From NCBI GenBank assembly GCA_900491605.1, contig UESW01000049.1, positions 78,429 through 142,428 of the forward strand: 64,000 nucleotides of DNA. The letters run 5' to 3'. The position numbers and the translations under genes are program-made. This document shows positions 22,441 through 34,429 of the stretch, in pieces; the stretch's first letter is position 1, and each line of letters opens with the position of its first letter. Under the pieces are notes generated by a model that saw only the letters and a list, made by a program, of their open reading frames with translations, was not told the DNA's origin and searched no databases. The DNA is from Calamus simplicifolius (lineage: Eukaryota; Streptophyta; Magnoliopsida; Arecales; Arecaceae).

Positions 22441-24776
22441 TAAGAAAGGACGAGACTAAGGCTAAAGAGACGTAGTTTAAAATCAACGTTATTACATGAG
22501 TTTTATGGATGGTCCCATAGAGCTTGCATTCACGTGAGATGCTACGGTACATGGACGGATGGTTATGAAGAGTTTTGCTCCATTGCACAGGTCGCATGGG
22601 GAGTTTCTCGGGAGACTCACCCAGAGCCAATTGTGACTGTTAAATTCACTGGATTCCCCTCCTCTCTTCCACCAGATCGTCTTCACCAATGGATATCTCT
22701 GTTTTGAAGATGAGCCGTGGACTTCTTCTGGATTTATTAATCAACGAGATGTTATGCTTCCTTTCTATGGTTTTGGTTGGAAAGCTTTCGTATCTAAAAT
22801 AATGGAGACCTTCTTCTGACCGGCACTTAGCAATAAATTGCATATCGAAAGGACCTGACAAAAAAACAAAAAAAAAAAAGATTGACAGTAAGCTCAGGAT
22901 GCATGATATGCAGGGTTAATCAAGAGGCCGTTGATCATCATTGTTTACCAGATGCTCATTCATAAGATCTATTCTTCAAATTCTAGCCAATTGTTTTTAC
23001 GTTAATGAAATACCTTCCAACCTCATTAAGCTGTGATCTGAGAAGAAAGAAGCTAAGAGAGAGTGCTGAGACCAATTGGTCATGGCCTTGATATGATATG
23101 ATATGATATATATATATATATATATATATATAGAAAAATTTAAAATTTTTCGTAACAAAAATTTAGTTTCTTTCTTTCTTTTTCTGTTCTCTTGTAAATT
23201 TTTTATTCATTATTAAATAAATTGGTGGGGTCTTTCCCTCACTTTCCTTTTTAAAAAAAAAATCACTAGATTCCACTTGACTATGGTTGATATTCTGCTT
23301 TGGCTAATGATAATTATTACTTTTCAATATAAATTGGCTTTTATTAAGGGTAAATTCTTCGTCAAAACATAAATAAATATGTAGGTTTAACTAGGCTACT
23401 TTTTTTATGAATTTTTCTAAGTAACCGACCTTGAATCCAATTGTTCAAAGGCTACATATAATGCTTTCAACCTTTATACCATTCCCTTAAGCTCTCCGAC
23501 TTTCCTTTCTTTACGGCACTATCCATGCATAGTCAAAAAGCATTATAGAAAAAGCATAAACATAACTATTAATAAATTAATAGCTTTATAAGTTATCATT
23601 TCTTAATTATTAAAAGATCAGAACCAACAAGTTAAAAAGTGGTGGGTTGATGTTAGTTCCTTTTGAAGCAAACAATAAAAAAAATTTATCAAAAGGTATT
23701 TATTAGAATTAAAGTTTTTAGAAGGGCATAATTAAGGGGTGAGATAAAATGTATTAAGAAAATTGGCAAAGGAAGCAACTTCTATGCAAAGAGAACCATA
23801 CATCAAGAGATAAGTTTTCTGAAGAGTAAAGGTGATAATTGGATTAGATTGGATCAATTTAAGTTCAGATCATTTTCAAGTTTGATGCTTTCGGTTTCGG
23901 ATCATTAAAGCTAAACCTTAACACTAAATGGATAGGTTTAGGTCAACCCATGAGTCATTTCATGTTAGCTTTTTTTTTTTTTTAAGAATTTAGTTTACAC
24001 TTCTTTTTTATTCTTTTTAAGTAATTTATCAATGATTATTTCAATCATTTCTCTCCTTCTTTTGCTTATTGTTACTCTAAATATTAGAATAGATAAACAT
24101 AAAATTATAACATTATTAACACTAATAGAAATAATTTTTATAATTTATAAAATATAAATATTATATAATTATGCAATAGTCTATAAAAGTATACTTTTAA
24201 AATTAAATAAATATTAATATCAAATTATTAATAATATTATAAAATAAAATAAACAAATGTTGAAAATGTGTTTAATTCTTTATATAAAAAGAAGAAAAGT
24301 TATGCTTAATTATATTGTTTTATCTCTTTCTCAAGAATGTTTGAAGCTATTGATGTTGATTATTCAATAATACTCAACTTAAAAAAAAGCATGTATTTAA
24401 TCTGATTATGTATTGAGTAATATGAGCATCAATTATTATATATCAAAGAATATCAATATTGGTCATACAAATAATCTAATTGATAATTTAAAAAACTATA
24501 TCATATCATCTACATAAAATTTTAATATTTAAAACAAATAAAATTAAAAATATATCTTACCTAAATACCATTTTTGGGTCATTGAGGTTACCCATGATTT
24601 GACCCGAACCTAAAATTTTAGGATCATTTTGAGTTTGGATCAAAAAAAATAAAACCTTGACCCCAATTTTTTGATGGGTTCAGGTTGTGTTCGTGGGTTG
24701 AATCAGGTTTCTACCATCTTCACCAAAGAGTTCTCATCACTGCAGCATTCTTCTGAGCAATCCAAGTTCTTCAAGG
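22441..24776. other. AT-rich intergenic DNA
   Basis: No gene seen. (TA)n at about 23105-23132; very AT-rich stretch at about 23560-24560 with many T- and A-tracts. Confidence 0.45.
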
Positions 24777-24974
24777 TGTGATGCTCCTCCCAATAGTCTC
24801 ACATCTTCTGGGTCTCGTTTCGTTACAAGAAAGCAAGACGGATAAGGTCCACACCAACTTGGGCAACCACAGCCCAAAAGGAATCCAATTGATGCCTTGT
24901 CTGTCTTGCTTTCTTGTAACTAAATAGGATCGTGGGTGCTGCAGGCCCGGGGCTCAGATCATTATAATAAATAT

Positions 24975-25175
24975 TGTAACGATCGGGCCCTGGGCCCGCA
25001 GCACTCATGGACCCATTTCGTTACAAGAAAGCAAGACGGACAAGGCCACACCAACTTAGGCCACCACAGCCCAAAAGGGATTCAATTGGTACATTGTCCT
25101 TCTTACTTTACTACATATAAACCATTCAACCAACTCTCAATTTTTCGATGTGGAACTATTGGAAGGAGCATCACA
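24975..25175 (-). repeat. TRIM LTR L2 (minus orientation)
   Basis: Read on the minus strand it begins TGTGATGCTCC and ends CGTTACA. It matches L4 over its whole length with scattered substitutions. The purine tract lies directly next to it at 25176-25192 (complement strand). Confidence 0.8.
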
Positions 25176-25339
25176 ATCTACCCCCCTTACAGAGGTGACG
25201 TCCTCATCGCCAGGGGTAACCACCAGGCAGGCAGAGATCTAGAGGTGGCCCCCACAGGTCAAGAGGTGGCTCACATCCCTCATGAATGTAGCACTTTGCC
25301 CTGTGTGGCACTTAGATCCTGCACTTTCAGCTGGTGCGT

Positions 25340-25352
25340 GGCTCTGATACCA
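25340..25352 (-). promoter_or_regulatory. TRIM primer binding site, minus copy
   Basis: GGCTCTGATACCA is the complement of the initiator tRNA-Met primer site TGGTATCAGAGCC and lies three bases from L3. Confidence 0.8.
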
Positions 25353-25355
25353 TAT

Positions 25356-25539
25356 TGTAACGATCCGGGCCTTAGGCCCGCAGCACCCACAAACCCATTT
25401 CAGTACAAGAAAGCAAGACGGACAAGGCACCAATTGGATCCCTTTTGGGCTGTGATAGCCCAATTGGATCCTTGTCCATCTTGTTTTCTTGTAACAAAAC
25501 GGGCTTGTGGGTGAGCGAGCCTAGGACCGTATCATTACA
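25356..25539. repeat. TRIM LTR L3, chimeric palindromic
   Basis: Its left half is the 3' part of the LTR in minus orientation and its right half is the same part in plus orientation, meeting at GGGCTGTGATAGCCC (25447-25461). Both flanks carry a primer site pointing outward, so one LTR-like unit serves two divergent internal regions. Confidence 0.8.
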
Positions 25540-25542
25540 ATA

Positions 25543-25555
25543 TGGTATCAGAGCC
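25543..25555 (+). promoter_or_regulatory. TRIM primer binding site, plus copy
   Basis: TGGTATCAGAGCC follows L3 by three bases; it is the classic initiator tRNA-Met primer site of plant retrotransposons. Confidence 0.85.
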
Positions 25556-25718
25556 ATGCACCAGCCGAAAGTGCAGGATCTAAGTGCCACACAGGGCAAA
25601 GTGCTACATCCATGGGGGATGGGAGCCACCTCTTGACCTGTGGGGGCCATCTCTAGATCCATGCCTGCCTGGTGGTTGCCCCTGGCGACGAGGACGTCGC
25701 CTCTGTAAGGGGGTAGAT

Positions 25719-25919
25719 TGTGATGCCCCTCCCAATAGTCTCACATCGAGAAATTGGAAGTTGATTGAGTGGCTTATATATAGTAAAGTAAGAAGGACAA
25801 GACACCAATTGGATCCCTTTTGGGCTGTGGTGGCCCAAGTTGGTGTGAACTTTGTCCGTCTTGCTTTCTTGAAACGAAACAGGCTCGTGGGTGAGCGGGC
25901 CCAGGGCCGGGTCGTTACA
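25719..25919 (+). repeat. TRIM LTR L4 (plus orientation)
   Basis: 201 bases, TGTGATGCCCC...CGTTACA, preceded by the purine tract TGTAAGGGGGTAGAT. It contains GTCTCACATCG at 25738-25748, one base from the plant snRNA upstream element RTCCCACATCG, and a TATA-like TTATATATAG at 25774-25783, 26 bases apart. Confidence 0.85.
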
Positions 25920-25924
25920 CAAGG

Positions 25925-27896
25925 GTTGAGCATTTCCTTTATTTTCATGATAATATCCATGTCTGCCAAAGAGTCACCTCTAAACACCCTCGCTTTGGAA
26001 AATATGTTGGGTTCAAACTATTAATTGTCATCTAATTACTGAAGGAGGTAAAATGTGAAGAGAAGGTCTGTCGTGAGACACAATTTCTCATTTCTGTAAG
26101 AGTAAAATGGTTTCTCAAAGCTAGTAAAGTAATCCTCGTGCAGTTAAGAACAACATATAATGTGTATGATTTATCATGATGTATGAAGGGATAAATTTTA
26201 TTGGAAAGTTTTCCCTATTCTTTTCATTGTTGTTAAAATTTTTCTTCTTCAACATCATTGTCACTATAATTTAAAGGAGCTTTGATCGTTTAGATCGCCA
26301 ACTGGGTCATGTTTATGGCCGTGTTCTTAGAAGATGAAGTGGCAATGTGCTGAGGCATTTGAGTATCATCATTTTATCAGTGCATATATGTTTTTTATGT
26401 TTCTTTCTCCCTTGATATAGCTTTAAATAACTAATTGCCAGTGCTGTATATATCTTTTATTAATTGCAAACTAAAATAGCTCAATCTCTTCTATACCCTT
26501 TCTAAGCCCTCCTGATTTACTGGAATCTCTATCCCCTTATCCATATGCATCGCCATCACTAGCATAATGGATGATGCCACATGGATCCCACATCATATAA
26601 CTCCGCTTACTGAGATGATCTGAGTTGAAATAACCTTTGATGTTATCTGAAGATTTGAGCCTGAAGGGACTCTGAAGCAATCTTTGTATGCTCAAATATT
26701 AGTTTTGATTAATGAGCTCTCTCCTTATTATTTGCACCCAACAAAGGACAAGGTGATGGCTTATTACTAACCAACGGTCTTGCTAAATTGCCAGGCGAGT
26801 CTCATAGCATAACCGCCTTGGCTAAGTCTAACTTGCCCATAGTTTATGAGCACCAGCTCATCTCTTTATTTCCTTCACCTTTCCTATGGGAAGGGCATCA
26901 CTGTAGACTTACCAGTCAAGGCCTTTCACTATTGATATATGTTTCTCTTAACTTTTCTAAGTAATTTCTTCTGAAGGTGAGATGGAATATTACGGAATTT
27001 TATAATCCTTTGTTTAAGCTTTGGAGAAACACCGGCTATCAAAACTTTTATCTAGTTAACAGCTCCTTGGCGTGGACTCTACAAATTATCATCCACTAAT
27101 TTCATTCAAAGAATATGTGAGCAGTGTTATTTTAAGTAGGTGCTTGTACTTGTGCATTATGACTGTCTTCAAAATTCAGCACAATAGAATATAACCTAAT
27201 TTTATTTTATTTTTTTCCCCACTTGCAATACCCTGCATGGTGCTTCTTCCAAGAATCCAAGTCAAGCTTTTTTTTTTTTTTTTAAAGTGGGAAGAAATTA
27301 ACGAACATGGCCTGGAAAGCTAGATTACCTTGGTCAATAAAATAGGCCACATTCCCTAATACTCTGATCTCAAGTGTTTCCTGGAGTTGAAAGCAGAACA
27401 CAGGTGACAAAAGTGTGGCTTACCATCGTTATTACAAACATGATATACCAATGTAAGTCCTATATATGATCTCCTGTGGTAGGCTCTCCACAACTAAAGT
27501 CCAAATTCAATTAAAGAGCCTGTAAAACTTGAACCTGAGAAAAAAACAGACCAGACCAGCCCCTTGCATCTTCAAGTACAACAAAGGTGAGTCAAAACTA
27601 GTACTACTCTCTCTGTCTCTCTCAACGTGCAGTACCTCCCTTAAGGGCAAGCCCTCAGGAGAGAAGCCAGCCAATTCAACTAACATCTCTGCTGTTGGCA
27701 GAACCATTATAACAATCATCATACCATTGTTATAATGTTTAAGATGAGTCTGAACAATGGTTATAATTAATGATCATTATGTTGCATGACTTTATCATGA
27801 TGCTCATATATATTTATCTAATTATATCCATGCGCCTGAACTTTAGACTATATAGGCCAAGTTGGATATATATATATATATATATTATGTAGACAC
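25925..27896. other. intergenic, no gene seen
   Basis: No supported gene. A small hairpin with 12-base perfect arms (CATTATAACAAT and its complement) lies at 27705-27737. T-tract at about 27270-27284; (TA)n at 27868-27886. Confidence 0.4.
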
Positions 27897-28627
27897 TGTT
27901 GACGCCAAGTCACCTTCCTCCAACGTCGGGGGACGAAGATCCTTCCCGCCGAAGAGCTCTTGCAAGAAAGTCCCCGAAGATCGGTTACGCCGATGGGGAT
28001 CCTCCGACGCTCAAGTAAGCGATTTGGGAATAGCAAAGAAGAAACTAGTAAAGGACATTTAGAAAACTTGAGTTTCGATCCCTTCCTCGTGGCGAGTGTG
28101 GGCTTTTATACCGGGTCGTAGGTCCCCTTTTCCCTTTCCAGAAGGTGGCTAATCCCGATGTATTGTTGTCCGATAGTGGGCAGGTGGCCAGGCTGACATG
28201 GACAGGTCGTAACCGATACTGGGCATGTCAGAGGTGTCCCACTCTGCTGGCCTCCTGCTAGGTGCGATGCCGCAGTGACAGACGGGCACAGTCGTGTCAG
28301 GCGTGCACCGTTGCGGATAGTGGCAGATGATTGGTGTGCCACGTGGTCCCTGCAGGTGGTTGGCGGGCCACGTGGCTGTGTCAGATGACTTGAGGTAGTG
28401 AGGTCCCGAGGTGAGGTCAAGGAGTCCTAAGGTCCGAGGGAACACGAGGCCCCGGGTCGAAGGGACTCCGAGTCGGAGGCCGAGGGGACTCTAGATCCAA
28501 GGCCGAGGGGACTCCAGATCCGAGGCCGAGGGGACCTTGGAGGCCGAGGGAGCTTCGGAGGCCAAGGAAGCTTCGTTAGTTAGTTACCATCCCCGTCAAT
28601 CCTAATGGGGCTTGATCAGCCGCATCA
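27897..28627 (-). mobile_element. solo LTR of a gypsy element related to the one at 4.5-15.2 kb
   Basis: On the minus strand it begins TGATGCGGCTGATCAAGCCC and ends GGCGTCAACA. Its start has the same inverted-repeat design as the large gypsy LTR. Its last 130 bases show the same order of motifs (GAGCGTCGGAGG, then GGGACTTTCTTGCAAG, then a CGACGT-containing end). A TATA box (CTTTTATA on +, 28103-28110) separates a GC-rich U3 with a short GGCCGAGGGGACT repeat (about 28430-28580) from U5. No PBS or internal region adjoins it. The flanks GACAC and GTACT do not match, so a target duplication is not preserved. Confidence 0.65.
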
Positions 28628-28649
28628 GTACTTATCATAAAGAAAAAGT

Positions 28650-29811
28650 CACAAAGTGGCGCATTGAATTAGTCCATGCGTCAGCAGCAGTGCCCTGCAG
28701 CACAATCTCATAATCTGGAACAACACCAAAACCGAATCCAGATTACTCCAACCCTCCTGTAGCTGGACCTCACCCGAGAGCAAACATAGAGGACTGGAGC
28801 TGCTACCAAAGAAAGATACGATTAGGGAGTGGGCAGGCCTCTGACTCACATGTAGCTACCTAAGCTAGCAAGCTAGGTAGCTAGCTGAAACAATTGTTGC
28901 AAACATTTATAATACAATGTAAGTCGATCGATTGCCTGAAACAATGGCAGCAGCAGGGTGCTACTGTTTCAAATCTCAGCCTGCGAAATTGATGCAGGAT
29001 CAGTAACGCTACAGCCAGGCACACAAGACTTGTCATGGTGGCAACACTGAGGACTCTGTGAGAACAGTGTTTTGATGGGTTTCTGCGCACAAAATTAAGC
29101 CGCGAGGACGGTTCAACAAGGAGCATGTGAAGCGTGGAGCCAGCAACAATATCGTTCCACCAGGCTACACAACAAGTCCCCTTCGTGCTGCTGGCTGCGT
29201 CCACTATATATATATATATATATATATATGCCTTCCAAACCCCTTGGCAAGCTAGTTTCTGCCCTGCTCTGCTCCACTGCACTCCACGCAAGCTTTAGCT
29301 ACCAGCAGCAGCGTAGCTGGGCCTCTCAGCTTTTCTGCTCGCACGCCGTGACAGAGGAGGCTACGCTAGTGAGAGAGCATTCGTTCCCCGGCCCCCCTCC
29401 CATCCATCCTTTTCCATGCAGACGCAAACACAGAGAGCACCACTGCAAAACAGAGGCAGCTTGGAATACTACTGCTCACCATATTCCATTCATAAGCAAA
29501 TCTTTCTTCTTGGAACAATATCTCTCTCTCTCTCTCATCATCGCTAATGCCCTTCCGTAACCAGACTATTTAAGAGTCTCCATGTCGCATATCGCCAATG
29601 TGTTTTTGTGTTTCCAAGGTCTCCCATCCCTGAGCCTCATCTGTAGCAAATAGTTCTCAAATGAATAAATACATAAAATCAGATTAAGTGACTTTAGTGG
29701 ATTGTGGAACCTGGGAGAGCAAATTAATATATTATCCAAGTAAATTCATGCTTGGATGGCAGCTTGTGAGAGTGGATCTAGAAGCAATGCGAGGCAGACT
29801 ATTTCTGTTTG
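28650..29811. other. intergenic, no gene seen
   Basis: Mixed composition; (TA)n at about 29205-29229 followed by a GC-richer stretch. The frames over 28649-29560 show no recognisable domain. Confidence 0.35.
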
Positions 29812-29821
29812 GTAGGGACTA

Positions 29822-30220
29822 GGGGTGTAAGAGCTCGCGAGTAGCTCAAAATCGACTCAAAAAATACTCGAAATCGACTCACTATTTATCAAATCGAGCT
29901 CGAGCTTGAGCTACTCGAGTTCGAGTATCAAAATACTCGGTTCAAAAAGCTCACGAGCGGAGCTTCCCTAATTTTACTATTTTACTCTTATAATTATACA
30001 TATTTACAATATTGTCTTAACTATATAAAACTCTAATTTTTAGTTGAGAACTATTTTATTTAATTTATTTTTAAAAAAAATTACATAAAAATTTGAGTCG
30101 AGCTCGAGTACATCAAGTATTTCATCGACCTCGAGTCGAGTTTTAAGTTTCAAATTTTAGAGTCAAGTTGAGCTCGAGCTTGGCATTATATCGACTTGAT
30201 TCGGCTCGATTACACCCAGT
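29822..30220. mobile_element. hAT-type MITE
   Basis: About 400 bases with terminal inverted repeats (GGGGTGTAA at the left, TTACACCCA at the right). It is flanked by the direct repeat GTAGGGACTA at 29812-29821 and 30221-30230, which contains the 8-base duplication typical of hAT elements. The interior is rich in GAGCTCGAG motifs in both directions and has no coding capacity. Confidence 0.75.
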
Positions 30221-30230
30221 GTAGGGACTA

Positions 30231-31574
30231 ATTTTTGATAATGGATGAATCTGAGTTTTATGATACTAAACAGAAGATGGTCATGGACTCGAGGGTCTAC
30301 CAAGTCTACCATGTAAGCTGTGTCTTCTTTGAGAACCTACATCCAAACTCCTTTTTTTTTCAGATTTTTTTGAAACAAGATAGAAATACAATGTAGAGGT
30401 TTTAAGGTGGTGTCATCAATTGGAGTTAAAGATTACAGCAATAAAAAAATTTAAACAGGCAGAAATCATGAAATTCAGAAAGCTTCCTTTGGTATTAGAA
30501 TTAAGATCTAAAACTTACAATCGACCAATCTTTAGAATCATTTACATGATGATTCGCGCCATGGTTATTTCATAAACTTTCTTTACTGTTTCAGGACTTT
30601 TTTTTGGGAGAAAACTAACAAATTAATATTGTTCCAGTTCTGAAAAGCTTCCTGTTCCTTTTGTTTTCTTTCTTTCCTTTTTTTTTTTGAACTTCTTTTT
30701 TTTTTTTTTGGAACAGTCTCTTTTAAATGTCTTTCCCTCTCCATCTCTACGGCATTCTGTTGGACTTTGCGTCTTGATTGGGTACTCATGATGAAAGAGA
30801 GCACGATTTTTGGGAAGTATATAAAAAAACTACATGCCAGAAATTTTAAAGAAAAAAAAAAAAAGAGAGCAAGACTCTTTTTCTGTGGAAAGAGTAATTT
30901 GAGTGACCTCTTCCTCTCTTGCACTATATTATCTTTAAGAATCTCTAAGATGTATTTAAGTTGTGGAAAATAAGTCTTTGGTTCGTCCTGTAATCAAGTT
31001 TCCATCATGATAAAGAGGAGCCCACTTTCATTGTGATCAAGTAGGAGAAGCCTATTCCGAAGGAAATAGTTCACGTAATTTTAACCTGATCATAAGAAGA
31101 AGGTACATAATTTGAGTCTCACGTTCATTCCAAGACACTCCAAACAAAAGTTGGTGGATTTCCGTGCAAATATTTAGACAGTTAAAATGTGCCACCTATG
31201 GGACACATCTCGGTCAACATTCATAAGAGCAGCAATTCTTCACCAGCATTCTGTTCTTGAAATTTGCACAGCATATAATAAGCTTAAGTTTTTTATATTT
31301 AATTGATTGCTCATAATAGTATCAGAGTCAAGGTATGCCAGGGTAAATTGGTTAATGAATGAGCATGCCAACTTGATCATAAGTTGTTTTGCCACTCAAA
31401 CGATAGTGTTCTCGTCCTGTAATTTTCCTTTCATCATAAGGTTCCCTTGTGACAATTTCACTGGCCTTGATCGTTAATTTCTGAGACATTGGTATTAGTT
31501 TGAAACCCTTCATAACTGGGGGATCCAATGGTGACATGGTGGGGCCGGCGAGGTGCACAACGAACAATGCAACC
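30231..31574. other. intergenic, no gene seen
   Basis: AT-rich with several poly-T/A tracts (30598-30605, 30680-30710, 30852-30864). No gene is supported. Confidence 0.35.
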
Positions 31575-31875
31575 ATGGACAGTGTTTTAAAAATTAACTG
31601 GACCAGTCGATTTAAATAAAATTGATCATCGGTTCGATCTAATTTTATTATTAAAGTTAACTTTTATATAATTCAATAAAAATCAAAGAATTTATTGAAC
31701 CGATCAAGTTTCGAACCGATCCGATCCGATTTTTAATTTTTTTTTAATTTATTTAAATTAATATTTATATTTTTTATTATTTTTATATTATTAAATTAAA
31801 AATTAATTATAATATTATCTTATTCGATCAAACAATTTATCCGATTGATCCTATAACCATAAATTAAGCCGGTTG
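31575..31875. repeat. degenerate AT-rich inverted-repeat element (MITE-like)
   Basis: The block from AGTGTTTTAAAAATTAACTGG to AAATTAAGCCGGTTGG contains many GATCGGTTCGA-type motifs in both directions, as in MITEs of the CCGGTT type. The ends are not clear enough to name a target duplication. Confidence 0.3.
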
Positions 31876-32869
31876 GTGCCACCTCGTGCAGATCCCTGCC
31901 GTTGGCCACCCGATCGAGAGGCGGGAGGTCCCACCACAAAATGTGAGCATAAATCGCTGCGAGCCAAACCACCTCAACAACAACTGATGACTACCGCATA
32001 ATATATACATCGTAGAACATCATATTTCAATGTAATTCATGCAGGTTGATCCACGATGTCCAAACAATATCAATATAACATAAATAATAATAATAATAAT
32101 AATAATAATAGAAAAATATTAAACAAAAATATAATAATAATATACTATAGTTAACAACCTACTTTTTATTTATCCCTTTTCTCTTAATTTTTTTCCTTCT
32201 CACACTAATAGAAGCAAAGTACATTTTTTATTTTTTCTCTCTCTTTCTTCCTCTCTTGTTGATAATGAATGATGATATTTTAAAATCATAACCATATACA
32301 TTTGTATAAAGAAGGGATCAGTTGTGTCCTGCAAAACTTGAATTCATATCAACAAAGATTAAAAATAGTTCTTTATCATTGACAAAGAGCAAAGTTTATT
32401 ATTAATAAACTAGCGGTTAGGGTAAGATTAAAAACTAGTTCTAATTTTAAGAAAGTTTGAAATGGTTTCTAACAAAGAACGCCATTTGGTGGGCCCTCTT
32501 CTGAATTCACTCTTGGTGCGAACACCCTGACTTAGAATCAAATCTAGTTTTCCCCATGAATCATGCCCATGTCTTAAGATGCAATTCATCAAAACATTTA
32601 TGCTTATTTGACGACAACAGAATGTTTTATGAGTCTTGTTTCGATGTTTTTCTCCCTCATTTTCTCATAGTAAAGACGGTTGTTTTAAGTTATAGAGAGT
32701 AACTGGCAATAACTTGTTAGAGTAGCAAAATCTGTAAACTTTATAATCCAAAATATGATTTACCACTATTATAACAGCGGCCATGCATGGGAACAAAAAA
32801 AAAAAAAAAAAAAATCAAAGAAAATAAATAAAATAATATATATACAGAGAGAAGAGAGAAGATTTATGT
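31876..32869. other. intergenic, no gene seen
   Basis: Contains an (ATA)n microsatellite at about 32085-32110 and a poly-A of about 20 bases at 32795-32814. No coding signal. Confidence 0.35.
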
Positions 32870-33312
32870 AATTCAATCTATTCGGCTACATACACAAGCA
32901 AAAAAGAGCAAAAAAAATTATTATTAAGAAAAATAAAAAATTACAAGAACTATTTCTTACTGAATTGTGCAATAGGCTTAAATATAACCAACAAAATCCT
33001 CTTTTGAACTCTTGCAATAACTCTCTAAGTTATCGATGATTCCCTAGGACTAGGTCCTCTAAGGCTAGGGGCCTGAATCAAAACCAAAGGCACTTTGAAA
33101 TCTAAGACTTATGTGCTTATCTAGAGAAGAGACACACAAGGTAATGTAAGGACTAAGACTAGAATTTTACACATATAAAAAACTTGTCCTTTGTTTGAAA
33201 AACATGTCTTTCTTTATCTTTGAATTTCAAGACATACGGACCAGAGCTAAAGTCCTACGTGAATATGGACATATGTTCTTCAACCTATGTATTCCAAGAT
33301 AAATTCCAACAA
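32870..33312. repeat. diverged direct repeat, left copy (possible LTR remnant)
   Basis: This segment and 34430-34898 share an ordered series of motifs: ATTCGGC(T/C)ACA, AATAACTCT, GTTA-C, CTAGAATTT, TTACACATATA, AAGTCCTAC(G/A)TGAATAT, TAAGATAAAT. The right edges read CCAACA and GCAACAA. On the minus strand the left copy would begin TGTTGGAATTTATC, like an LTR start. Divergence is too high to be certain. Confidence 0.4.
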
Positions 33313-33459
33313 ATCTTCACTTTGGCTTGAATTCTCAAGTAGTGCTAAAAAGATAGCCAAACTCTCTCTATCGTCTTCACATACCCCAAAGGATACAACT
33401 TAATACTAGATATATCAATCAAGTCCAAGTAATATATCTGATCCTTAAATAATAGTTGT

Positions 33460-34040
33460 CTTTTGACTAAGCTCATCAAATAAGATTGTTAATTAGTTAA
33501 GCTTCATCAAATAAGCCTTTTGACTAACTAAACTATGCTTACCAAACAAGGGTTGTAACCAACTATTCTCTATCAAATAAGCCTTCTAACTAATTTAAGC
33601 TCATCAAATAGGACTTCCACTAATTGAGCATACCAAATAAGCTTCTAAGCTCAACAAATAAGCTCATCCAGCAACGTTCTCATCAATAGGCCTCTTAATT
33701 GACTAAGTTTACCAAAGAATCCTTTAAATCAACTGTCTCACCAAAAAGGCTTCTCAAGTAACTCAACTTAACAAATTAGTTCCTTAACTGAGTTCACTAA
33801 ATTAGTCTCTTAACTAACTAAGCCCATCAAATAAGCCTTTTAACCTATTAAGCCCACCAAATAGGTCTTAAAGTCAATTAAACTTCACCAAATAGGCTTC
33901 TTATTTCTTAATCAACTGAGCTCACTGAACAAGCCTATTAACTAAATAGACACCGACCAAATAAGCTTAGCAACTATCAAATAAACTTCTTACTCAGCCA
34001 AATAGGCTTCTTACTTAACCAAACTTAACAAATAACCTTG
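33460..34040. repeat. degenerate tandem repeat, about 30-35-bp unit
   Basis: A motif like ACTAAGCTCATCAAATAAGC recurs roughly every 30-35 bases some 15 times or more, each copy diverged by substitutions and small indels. It lies between the two diverged direct repeats. Confidence 0.65.
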
Positions 34041-34429
34041 CTGGAATAGTTACCATACCAATTTCAAGCATATTTAGAGTTTTAGACTCTATCTTAAACT
34101 TATTGTAGACTTATTTCAATTGGAATGATAAACTTAACAAAATAGGATTTTTTAAAAACAAAATAGAGATCCAAATTCTTTTTCTTCTTCTTCTTCTTCC
34201 TCCTACTTTTTCTTTTCTATTTTTTTCTTTGCTTCTCCTTCTCTTATTTCTTCTTCCTCACACCCGCACAATAACTCAAAACCTTGTTATGATGGAAATG
34301 TGCAAAGAAGCTTCAACATTACTTGTTATGACAATGAAGACCTGATACCACTTGGTATGACAAAAGCATACAGAGAATAAAAAATTAATGAGAAAGATAA
34401 GAAAGTAAATCAAAATAAGAGAACATAGG

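Larger units (their letters stand above)
24777..25919. mobile_element. mirrored TRIM-like retroelement complex with one 5-bp TSD
   Basis: The whole block is flanked by the direct repeat CAAGG (24772-24776 and 25920-25924), so it looks like one insertion. Inside are four LTR-like segments of 184-201 bases and two short internal segments of about 180 bases. L1 24777-24966 and L3 25356-25539 are chimeric and near-palindromic; L2 24975-25175 is in minus orientation; L4 25719-25919 is in plus orientation. The internal segments (25176-25355 minus, 25540-25718 plus) each carry a primer site complementary to initiator tRNA-Met (TGGTATCAGAGCC) at one end and a purine tract (TGTAAGGGGGTAGAT in the plus copy) at the other. 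There is no coding capacity, as in TRIMs. The two halves mirror each other about position 25450. Confidence 0.85.

Noticed and set aside
24777..25919. Cassandra-type TRIM (5S RNA-bearing LTR)
   Set aside because: No 5S rRNA-like sequence or internal 5S promoter was found in any of the four LTR segments.
25372..25987. Overlapping frames of 90-150 codons on both strands
   Set aside because: All lie in the mirrored TRIM complex and reflect its inverted repeats; the family has no coding capacity.
27507..27735. Small gene with frames on both strands and possible splice signals
   Set aside because: No family recognised and no consistent exon structure could be supported.
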